Part shown: piece by piece, positions 6,257-10,769 of the stretch | Position numbering within the stretch: the first letter of the stretch is position 1 | Layout of the letters: every line of letters begins with the position of its first letter | Assembly: GCA_003132825.1 (NCBI GenBank) | Contig: PKYX01000189.1 | Location: 7,662-18,430, forward strand | DNA from: Acidobacteriaceae bacterium | Lineage (GTDB): Bacteria > Acidobacteriota > Terriglobia > Terriglobales > Acidobacteriaceae | DNA length: 10,769 nt | Direction: 5' to 3' | Translations under genes and position numbers: made by a program | The notes under the pieces: generated by a model | The model's database searches: none | Told to the model about the DNA's origin: nothing | Seen by the model: the letters and a program-made list of their open reading frames with translations, nothing else

Positions 6257-6265
6257 CGCCGGGTT
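6257..6265. repeat. Target site duplication, left copy
   Basis: CGCCGGGTT directly abuts the left inverted repeat and is identical to the 9 bp at 8108-8116 abutting the right one. Confidence 0.9.
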
Positions 6266-6285
6266 GGGTGCACGCCAAGAAAGTG
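6266..6285 (+). repeat. IS inverted repeat, left end
   Basis: It starts GGGTGCACG and has AAAGTG at its inner end. The orfB stop codon (6291-6293) begins 5 bp inside it. Confidence 0.88.
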
Positions 6286-6290
6286 ATGGA

Positions 6291-7715
6291 TCATGCGGCC
6301 CTGCGTTCTGATCTGCGCTCCCAGAAGTCTTGAAAACGACCACTGAGTTTTGAGCAGCGGAGAGCGATGATGGCATTGGAGCCTTGAACGGTCCAGTGCA
6401 TACCGGCGCGTTTAAGGCGGGTGCCAATGGCAACCTTGCATCCGGCCTCGACGACGCCGGTGGAAGTGCACAAGCCTTGGGCGTGGAACTCGGGATAGCG
6501 CATACGCTCTCGGTTGGTCTGGAAATAATGTAGACAGCGACGCGCCTCGTCGGAGCGCGGGACCTGGCGGCGAATGGCATTAAGCAGAGCCCGGAATCTT
6601 CCGGTGTCGAGTTCTTGCTTGCGGCGTTCCGCCCACTGAGAAGCTCGTGGCGTAGTGGGACCGTACAGGGCTTTTCCGACATCACTCAAGTATTGTTTGG
6701 CATGATAGCGGTCAACAATCTGGGTGGCATCTGGAAACTGATCGTCGGCGATGTTCCAAATCCACAGGGCCCCATCCCCGAGCACGGCCGTACGAGGGGC
6801 TTGGCAGAAGCGGCGGCGCGTAGCTTCTCTCCAGACACGCTGGGCGAAGGGAGAACGTGCCGCAGCGGTATCCAGCGTACAGGCACTCTCCAAGGCCGCG
6901 GAATAGGTGACGGAACCTTCATCGCGGATGGGGGTGCCTTCTTCATCCAGCGATTCCGCGCTCCAAATGGTGCAAAGTTTTACCTCCCCGGTCTTCGCCG
7001 ATCCGTCCGGTTGTTTGCCGGTGCGGCCCACCAACTCCTCCGCTCGTAGAGGAATCCCGGTTCCATCCATGCCGAGATACAGGGTCTGCGGCAGAGCCAG
7101 GGCATGGGAAGGTTGGGTGCAATGGCGTTCGTCTTCGGCGATCTGTTTTCCCAGAGCTTCTGCGGTTCTCTCTACCTGCTTGGCATCCACGGCCACCCCA
7201 GCCAGTTCGGTCAACAGTTCGCTACCTTCCTGGAAGCTGACCATGGCACCCACGGTGCCTACCATGCGGGTGAGGGCGGGAGAGAGCGAGGTGTTTTCTA
7301 TGCCCAGATGACCATCGCGAGGACAGAAGCCGTGGCCGCAGGAAGAGCAATAATAGTAGGCGCGCTCGAGTTGGAGGGGACCGAGAACGCTCTGCACCTG
7401 CTTACTTCGGCGTCCGACCAAGCGCGCTTCCTGCCCACAACCACAACGAGTTCGCGAGCCTCGCTCATCGCCGCGGTCGGCGTTGAGACGTTGCTCGACC
7501 GCGGCTCCCGCCAGTTGCAAGACCTGTTGCCGCACGGCCAGCTCCAGCGCTTCCAGATCCAGGTCTTCCACCGCCTGCCGACCCAGGAGCGTCTCAATCT
7601 CCTGCACGACGTCGGCGGCCAGGAGACCGGCGAAGCAGTTTTTTTTTACTCTCCTCTGCAACCCTGGCTTCCGGCTGCTGCAGTTGGGCATTGCAGAGCT
7701 GTTCGCTGACAGCAA
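6291..7715 (-). CDS. ISKra4-type DDE transposase (orfB, downstream reading frame)
   Basis: An open frame of 474 codons encoding the catalytic part of the transposase. A zinc-ribbon-like region has Cys91/Cys93 and Cys123/Cys126 (CGCG...YYCSSCGHGF). The DDE core follows: Asp217 in YLGMDGTGIPL, Asp314 in AVLGDGALWIWN with the nearby FPDATQIVDRYHAKQYL, and Glu423 in GVVEAGCKVAIGTRLKRAGMHW. The frame opens with a TTG at 7715 inside orfA that lacks a ribosome site, so independent initiation there is doubtful. The productive route is probably a shift from orfA at the A9 run (7639-7647), giving a fusion of about 570 residues. Residue numbers refer to the open frame. It ends 5 bp from the left inverted repeat. 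The core domain looks intact, so the enzyme may be active if the frame change occurs. Confidence 0.9.
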   Translation of the reverse strand: MLSANSSAMPNCSSRKPGLQRRVKKNCFAGLLAADVVQEIETLLGRQAVEDLDLEALELAVRQQVLQLAGAAVEQRLNADRGDERGSRTRCGCGQEARLVGRRSKQVQSVLGPLQLERAYYYCSSCGHGFCPRDGHLGIENTSLSPALTRMVGTVGAMVSFQEGSELLTELAGVAVDAKQVERTAEALGKQIAEDERHCTQPSHALALPQTLYLGMDGTGIPLRAEELVGRTGKQPDGSAKTGEVKLCTIWSAESLDEEGTPIRDEGSVTYSAALESACTLDTAAARSPFAQRVWREATRRRFCQAPRTAVLGDGALWIWNIADDQFPDATQIVDRYHAKQYLSDVGKALYGPTTPRASQWAERRKQELDTGRFRALLNAIRRQVPRSDEARRCLHYFQTNRERMRYPEFHAQGLCTSTGVVEAGCKVAIGTRLKRAGMHWTVQGSNAIIALRCSKLSGRFQDFWERRSERRAA

Positions 7716-8007
7716 TCAGTTCGTGCACTAGCTTGCGAAAACGACGATATTCGGCGATCTGCGCTCGGGTACGATCTACCGCCGGTCCTTGGGGGATGAC
7801 TTGGGTGATGGTCTTTCCAGCGCTGGCATGAGTCAGCGAGTAGGAGGGGCCGTGTCCCGGGGAGTCGTTCTGTGCACAGTGGCAGTTCGGCTTGCCACAC
7901 TTGCGGAATCGCGCGGTGAGAGAGCCGGGACGGAGATCGCTGATCTGAGCCAGACCGGCCTTGAGTTGCTCGCGTTTCTCGTGAAGAGCCTTTAAGGAAA
8001 TGGTCAT
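7594..8007 (-). CDS. IS accessory protein (orfA, DUF6788-like) / N-terminus of the transposase fusion
   Basis: A 137-residue protein starting at the ATG at 8007, with a strong AGGAGG (8012-8017) 4 nt upstream. It has a conserved FRKCGKPNCHCAQNDSPGHGPSYSLTH block (residues 34-60) with Cys37, Cys42 and Cys44. A helical segment follows (VDRTRAQIAEYRRFRKLVHELIAVSEQL). These are features of the small protein that accompanies ISKra4-type transposases. After the A9 run (ESKKK, residues 119-123) the frame continues only as an Arg-rich tail, RRSPGRRRRAGD, to a stop. The transposase continues in the +1 frame. The window does not show whether orfA acts alone or only as the fusion N-terminus. Confidence 0.8.
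   Translation of the reverse strand: MTISLKALHEKREQLKAGLAQISDLRPGSLTARFRKCGKPNCHCAQNDSPGHGPSYSLTHASAGKTITQVIPQGPAVDRTRAQIAEYRRFRKLVHELIAVSEQLCNAQLQQPEARVAEESKKKLLRRSPGRRRRAGD
7639..7647 (-). other. A9 slippery run joining orfA and orfB
   Basis: Nine T on the plus strand (nine A in the transcript). orfA reads AGT-AAA-AAA-AAA-CTG and orfB reads GTA-AAA-AAA-AAC-TGC. The change from A to B therefore needs a +1 (or -2) shift, equivalent to loss of one A. Polymerase or ribosome slippage on A9, or a homopolymer sequencing error, would explain it. Confidence 0.6.
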
Positions 8008-8018
8008 GGTGCCTCCTG

Positions 8019-8056
8019 TCTGACAACATTATACGCTGTCAGATAGGGAGAGAAAA
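8019..8056 (-). promoter_or_regulatory. Transposase promoter with flanking inverted repeat
   Basis: On the minus strand a perfect TATAAT (8028-8033) lies 17 bp from a weak TTTTCT (8051-8056). A 7-bp perfect inverted repeat, TCTGACA (8019-8025) / TGTCAGA (8037-8043), brackets the -10, which suggests an operator. Transcription would start just before the AGGAGG of orfA. Confidence 0.5.
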
Positions 8057-8087
8057 CCACACCAACACCTTATCAAACTCCACCCTG

Positions 8088-8107
8088 CACTTTGGGGTCG
8101 TGCACCC
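8088..8107 (-). repeat. IS inverted repeat, right end
   Basis: Read on the minus strand it starts GGGTGCACG and has AAAGTG at positions 15-20, matching the left end at 16 of 20 positions. Confidence 0.88.
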
Positions 8108-8116
8108 CGCCGGGTT
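8108..8116. repeat. Target site duplication, right copy
   Basis: CGCCGGGTT directly follows the right inverted repeat and is identical to 6257-6265. Confidence 0.9.
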
Positions 8117-8122
8117 GGCGCC

Positions 8123-8152
8123 TTCGCAATTCCGCACGCCCTGTGCTACGCT
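8123..8152 (+). promoter_or_regulatory. Candidate aquaporin promoter
   Basis: TTCGCA (8123-8128), 18-bp spacer and TACGCT (8147-8152) with the extended TG at 8144-8145. It lies just outside the right target duplication, so the IS insertion would leave it intact but replace the DNA upstream of it. Confidence 0.3.
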
Positions 8153-8161
8153 GCTTGCCTC

Positions 8162-8206
8162 GAAAACGGGCAGGCTCGGATCAGCCGGGTGCAGACTCGC
8201 GTTTTC
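8162..8206 (+). promoter_or_regulatory. Stem-loop in the aquaporin leader
   Basis: GAAAACG (8162-8168) pairs perfectly with CGTTTTC (8200-8206), enclosing a small GGCT/AGCC hairpin (8173-8176 / 8183-8186). It sits between the candidate promoter and the ribosome site, so it would be part of the 5' UTR. Function unknown. Confidence 0.3.
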
Positions 8207-8239
8207 AGGGTCATTCCATCCCCTGGCTAGAGGTGAGCA

Positions 8240-8935
8240 ATGAGCATTGGCAAACGGGCGACGGCGGAATTCTTTGGAACGTTTTGGCTGGTTTTTGGGG
8301 GATGTGGCAGCGCTGTACTGGCCGCCGCCTTTCCCAACCTGGGCATTGGATTCGCCGGCGTCGCCCTAGCCTTTGGCTTGACTCTTCTCACCATGGCTTT
8401 CGCGATCGGACACATTTCCGGTTGCCACATCAACCCGGCTGTCAGCTTTGGCCTGGTCGCGGGCAAGCGCTTCCCTGCCTCCGATCTGCTCCCCTATGTC
8501 ATCGCCCAGGTGGCCGGCGGAGTGGCGGCGGCTGCAGTGCTTTACGTCATCGCGAGCGGAAAAGCGGGCTTCGATCTGAGCGGCGGCTTTGCCTCGAACG
8601 GATATGCCGACCATTCCCCCGGGGGATATTCTTTGCTGGCCTGCTTGCTGGGAGAAATCGTGCTCACCATGTTTTTCCTGTTCATCATCATGGGCGCCAC
8701 CGACCGCCGCGCTCCCCAAGGCTTCGCGCCTATCCCGATCGGCCTCGGCCTGACTCTGATTCACCTGATCGGCATTCCGCTGACCAACCTCTCGGTGAAC
8801 CCCGCCCGCTCGACCGGCCCGGCGGTGTTCGTCGGCGGCTGGGCCCTGCATCAGCTCTGGTTGTTTTGGGTTGCGCCGATCATCGGGGGAGTGCTAGGCG
8901 GAGGCATCTACCGCGCCCTGTTCGACGCATCTTAG
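8240..8935 (+). CDS. aqpZ: Aquaporin Z, water channel
   Basis: A 231-residue inner-membrane channel very similar in sequence and length to E. coli AqpZ, moving water along osmotic gradients as a homotetramer. Six membrane helices and two half-helices are expected. Both NPA motifs are present: HINPAV (Asn65-Ala67) and SVNPARS (Asn187-Ala189). By alignment to E. coli AqpZ the aromatic/arginine filter is Phe45, His175 and Arg190, with Leu184 at the position of Thr183. The AqpZ hallmarks [26 protein letters not shown] and HSPGGYS are retained, indicating a water channel rather than a glycerol facilitator. GAGGTGA just upstream supports the ATG at 8240. An 8-bp hairpin follows the stop, before the next gene. 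Upstream DNA is interrupted by the IS. Confidence 0.96.
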   Translation: MSIGKRATAEFFGTFWLVFGGCGSAVLAAAFPNLGIGFAGVALAFGLTLLTMAFAIGHISGCHINPAVSFGLVAGKRFPASDLLPYVIAQVAGGVAAAAVLYVIASGKAGFDLSGGFASNGYADHSPGGYSLLACLLGEIVLTMFFLFIIMGATDRRAPQGFAPIPIGLGLTLIHLIGIPLTNLSVNPARSTGPAVFVGGWALHQLWLFWVAPIIGGVLGGGIYRALFDAS

Positions 8936-8945
8936 TCAGTGGCCT

Positions 8946-8968
8946 CGTGGCAGCAGAACCCTGCCACG
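8946..8968 (+). terminator. Strong intercistronic hairpin (no U-tract) after aqpZ
   Basis: CGTGGCAG (8946-8953) / CTGCCACG (8961-8968), a perfect 8-bp stem with a 7-nt loop, 10 nt after the aqpZ stop and 16 nt before the next start codon. The absence of a T-run argues against a classical intrinsic terminator. An mRNA 3'-end stabiliser or attenuator is equally possible. Confidence 0.4.
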
Positions 8969-8984
8969 GCTGGCCGATCTCCCT

Positions 8985-9911
8985 ATGGCACCTTCCCGGC
9001 CCAGCTCGCGGCAACGGCCCCCATCGTTATGGAAGCTTGGCGGGCTGACGCTCTGGCAGCTCTCCAAGAACGTGGCGCACGAAACCGTCGAGGCCGATCT
9101 TCCGGGGGCGGCTTCCGAACTGGCTTTCAATTTCTTGCTCGCCCTTTTCCCCCTGATCCTGTTCATGCTGGCATTGTTCAGCCTGTTTGCCGCACATCGC
9201 TCCCAGCTGCAATACAGCCTGATGTCGTACTTCCGCGACTTGCTTCCCCCGGCGGCCTTCGAGCTGTTGAACAAGATCACCGACCAAATGGCTGCCAACT
9301 CCAACAGCCGAAGGTTCACTTTTGGCATCGTAATAGCTCTGTGGTTCGCCTCCGGCGGCATCAGTTCGATGATTTCCACGCTGAACGTGGTTTATCACGT
9401 CCACGAAACCCGCTCCTGGGGGCGAGTCCGGGCGGTCGCGCTGCTATCGACGCTCGCGATCTCCGTGCTTGTTCTATCCGCATTGTTCCTAGTGCTGGTG
9501 AGCGGGGACGTGGTCGATTGGATAGGAAGGGCGCTTCACCTGCAGTCGATCGTTGTGCTTTTCTGGAAGGGAGTGCAATGGCCGGCTGCCTTGGTTTTCG
9601 TCATGCTGTCCTGTTCTCTGATCTACTATTACGCCCCCGATCTCGAAAGCCCTCGCTGGTACTGGATCACGCCAGGTTCCGCATTCGGGGCGGTGTTGTG
9701 GCTGCTGGCGTCCATCGGCTTTCGCGCCTATCTGCATTTCTTCAATACCTATAGCACCTACTACGGACCCTTGGGAGCCATGATGATGCTGCTGGTCTGG
9801 CTGTACGCGACCGGGCTGGCATTCCTGATCGGCGGCGAAATCAATGCCCAGATCGGACGCGCGTCCCTGCCAGCCGAACCCGGGCGACGCGAAACCGACG
9901 CGCAAGTTTAG
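8985..9911 (+). CDS. YihY/BrkB family inner-membrane protein
   Basis: A 308-residue protein with about six membrane segments (roughly residues 45-70, 110-135, 148-175, 192-215, 228-250 and 260-285). Family features: GGLTLWQLSKNVAHETVEADLPGAASELAFNFLLALFPLILFMLALFSLF near the N-terminus, FGIVIALWFASGGISSMISTLNVVY, YYYAPD and WYWITPGSAFGAVLWLLASIGFRAYLHFF, and the C-terminal YGPLGAMMMLLVWLYATGLAFLIGGEINA. The family was once annotated as ribonuclease BN by mistake; its real function is unknown, with transport or envelope integrity suggested. The ATG at 8985 lacks a Shine-Dalgarno and the first 15 residues are Arg/Pro/Ser-rich, so a slightly different start is possible. It lies 49 nt after aqpZ on the same strand, separated by a hairpin. 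Confidence 0.9.
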   Translation: MAPSRPSSRQRPPSLWKLGGLTLWQLSKNVAHETVEADLPGAASELAFNFLLALFPLILFMLALFSLFAAHRSQLQYSLMSYFRDLLPPAAFELLNKITDQMAANSNSRRFTFGIVIALWFASGGISSMISTLNVVYHVHETRSWGRVRAVALLSTLAISVLVLSALFLVLVSGDVVDWIGRALHLQSIVVLFWKGVQWPAALVFVMLSCSLIYYYAPDLESPRWYWITPGSAFGAVLWLLASIGFRAYLHFFNTYSTYYGPLGAMMMLLVWLYATGLAFLIGGEINAQIGRASLPAEPGRRETDAQV

Positions 9912-9969
9912 CCAGGCTGAAAGGAATGGTTTGATTTTGCGGCTGCTCTAGAACCAGGTCGGACTCCGC

Positions 9970-10326
9970 TTAGAATTCGAAGTATCCTCCGCCAGAGGCG
10001 ATGCGCAGGCCGCGATCGTCCTCGCCGGTTGGCAGATAACCCACAACTCCGCGCAGCGACTCCCAAGCTGCCTCGTTCAGCGCCGGGTCCGTGCTGACCA
10101 GGTCGCGAATCATTTTCCACGCCGCGATGTTGAGGGCGCCCTCCGGGGGAGGTCCGAGGGCAAGCGAAACCGAGCACTGCGGGCAGAAACAAATCCGCTG
10201 CGCCGCCGATTTTTGTCGCGGCCGGATGCCCACGGTCTGCGCAAACATGTAGACGGCAACCGATTTGTGACCGGCCTCGAGTTCCCGATTGCAGCGAAGA
10301 CAATACAAAGTTTCCAAGGTTCCCAT
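9970..10326 (-). CDS. Unrecognised small zinc-ribbon-like protein
   Basis: A 118-residue protein I do not recognise. Cysteine pairs Cys9/Cys12 (YCLRC) and Cys48/Cys51 (CFCPQC, with an extra Cys46) suggest one zinc-ribbon site joining the N-terminus to residue 51. The middle (KSVAVYMFAQTVGIRPRQKS) is basic, and the rest (AAWKMIRDLVSTDPALNEAAWESLRG) looks helical. It ends with a Gly/aromatic tail, GGGYFEF. It has no signal peptide or membrane segment and is probably cytosolic. The ATG at 10326 has only a weak ribosome site and a GC-rich palindrome immediately upstream. Convergent with the YihY gene (58 nt between them, nothing recognised there) and divergent from the Nudix gene. Nucleic-acid or protein binding through the ribbon is a guess. 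Confidence 0.65.
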   Translation of the reverse strand: MGTLETLYCLRCNRELEAGHKSVAVYMFAQTVGIRPRQKSAAQRICFCPQCSVSLALGPPPEGALNIAAWKMIRDLVSTDPALNEAAWESLRGVVGYLPTGEDDRGLRIASGGGYFEF

Positions 10327-10332
10327 CCTGAC

Positions 10333-10346
10333 GGCCGCTTGCGGCC
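10333..10346. repeat. 14-bp inverted repeat upstream of the zinc-ribbon-like gene
   Basis: GGCCGC-TT-GCGGCC is a near-perfect palindrome 6 bp upstream of the start codon, overlapping the expected ribosome-binding position. The rest of the divergent gap 10347-10470 shows no clear promoter to me. Confidence 0.5.
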
Positions 10347-10470
10347 CCTAGAGAAATACTGTCCCCGCGCCCGCGCCGCCCGCAAGTACGTAGAAGGATT
10401 CCCGCGGAAGGCCAGTCCATTCGGCCGGCCCGGGAACCAAGTTGAGCTCTAGTCAGAACCAGAGGCCATC

Positions 10471-10769
10471 GTGCACTCTGCCGTCATGACTGCTGACCCC
10501 ATCAATCCTGCAGATTTGCAGTTGCCCATCCGGGGGTCGCGCCCGCCCCAGCCTTCTCCCAAGTTTTTTCGCCTGGCGCATCTTCGCAAGCTGCGCTCCT
10601 GCCAACAGGTGGCGGCGGTCTGCTTCCGGATTCGCGGTGACGGGGTTGAGTTCCTGCTGGTTCAGACCCGCCACAAGCAACGCTGGATTTTCCCCAAGGG
10701 CAGCGCCGAACCCGGGCTGACCCACGCGCAGGCAGCCGCCCTCGAGGCTTCCGAGGAAGCCGGGGTTCA
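10471..10769 (+). CDS. Nudix hydrolase (5' part only)
   Basis: The first 99 codons of a Nudix-fold hydrolase, cut by the right edge. Beta strands QVAAVCFRI and VEFLLVQTR precede the Nudix region RWIFPKGSAEPGLTHAQAAA, continuing LEASEEAGV. Compared with the Nudix consensus (G-x5-E-x7-R-E-U-x-E-E-x-G-U), the catalytic/metal-binding glutamates E-xx-EE are kept. The early Glu is Leu (GLT) and the Arg is also Leu. Similar GLT variants occur in a diphosphoinositol-polyphosphatase-like bacterial subgroup, so activity on a nucleoside diphosphate-X or polyphosphate substrate remains plausible. I prefer GTG at 10471 because AGAGG lies 5 nt upstream; the in-frame ATG at 10486 has no ribosome site. It is divergent from the zinc-ribbon-like gene. 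Confidence 0.88.
   Translation, partial: MHSAVMTADPINPADLQLPIRGSRPPQPSPKFFRLAHLRKLRSCQQVAAVCFRIRGDGVEFLLVQTRHKQRWIFPKGSAEPGLTHAQAAALEASEEAGV

Larger units (their letters stand above)
6266..8107 (-). mobile_element. Complete insertion sequence of the ISKra4 type, 1842 bp
   Basis: The element is bounded by 20-bp imperfect inverted repeats (6266-6285 and 8088-8107; 16 of 20 positions match; both ends begin GGGTGCACG and contain AAAGTG at positions 15-20). A perfect 9-bp direct duplication flanks it. It encodes an accessory protein (orfA) and a DDE transposase (orfB) on the minus strand, transcribed from a promoter near the right end. The GGG termini and 9-bp duplication agree with what I recall of the ISKra4 subgroup. 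The intact duplication and ends suggest a recent insertion. It lies in the gap between the DoxX and aquaporin genes and disrupts no coding sequence. Confidence 0.92.

Noticed and set aside
5969..6685. 238-codon minus-strand frame across the doxX end and IS left end
   Set aside because: It spans the IS junction and overlaps two recognised genes in other frames, with no recognisable motif.
6266..8107. Element as part of a larger composite transposon or island
   Set aside because: No second IS copy, cargo or tRNA boundary is visible in the window, and the 9-bp duplication shows it moved as a single IS.
9912..9969. Terminator between the convergent YihY and zinc-ribbon-like genes
   Set aside because: No stem of useful length followed by a T-run could be found.
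1..10769. CRISPR array, toxin-antitoxin, prophage or known anti-phage defence genes
   Set aside because: No regularly spaced repeats and no matching protein families were seen; the excisionase-like HTH alone is not evidence for a prophage.

Overview
The window looks like chromosomal DNA from a GC-rich Gram-negative-type bacterium, most plausibly an Acidobacteriota (Terriglobia-like) relative. This is inferred from gene content: a small helix-turn-helix gene beside pilM, a lipoprotein lipobox, several genes with weak or no Shine-Dalgarno, and extended -10 (TGnTAnnnT) style promoters. The sequence alone does not prove the taxon.

Layout. (1) 1-664, minus strand: a small excisionase-type HTH gene, then the 5' end of pilM (type IV pilus), separated by a strong REP-like palindrome. 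(2) 665-1310: a large divergent intergenic region rich in perfect stem-loops, with candidate promoters firing both ways. It implies a leader of about 130 nt for HTH-pilM and one of about 390 nt for the next operon. (3) 1311-4848, plus strand: a three-gene operon of circularly permuted ATP-grasp ligase, alpha-E protein and transglutaminase-like cysteine protease. This conserved triad has been proposed on comparative-genomic grounds to make or process a peptide or amide-linked product; its chemistry is largely unknown. The transglutaminase carries an unusual nine-glutamine C-terminal tail. (4) 4874-5665, minus: an SGNH/GDSL lipoprotein hydrolase. It is divergent from a DoxX membrane protein (5831-6247, plus), with a 15-bp tandem repeat supplying a -35-like box in each direction. 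(5) 6266-8107: a complete insertion sequence of the ISKra4 type, 1842 bp, with 20-bp imperfect inverted ends, a perfect 9-bp target duplication, two overlapping reading frames joined at an A9 run, and a palindrome around its own promoter. (6) 8240-8935 aquaporin Z, and 8985-9911 a YihY/BrkB-family membrane protein. (7) 9970-10326, minus: an unrecognised small zinc-ribbon-like protein. (8) From 10471 a Nudix hydrolase runs off the right edge.

The best candidate for an undescribed system is the triad operon with its long structured leader and polyglutamine-tailed transglutaminase. The remaining genes are mostly envelope or housekeeping functions (pilus biogenesis, lipoprotein esterase, water channel, inner-membrane proteins) with a recent IS insertion among them.
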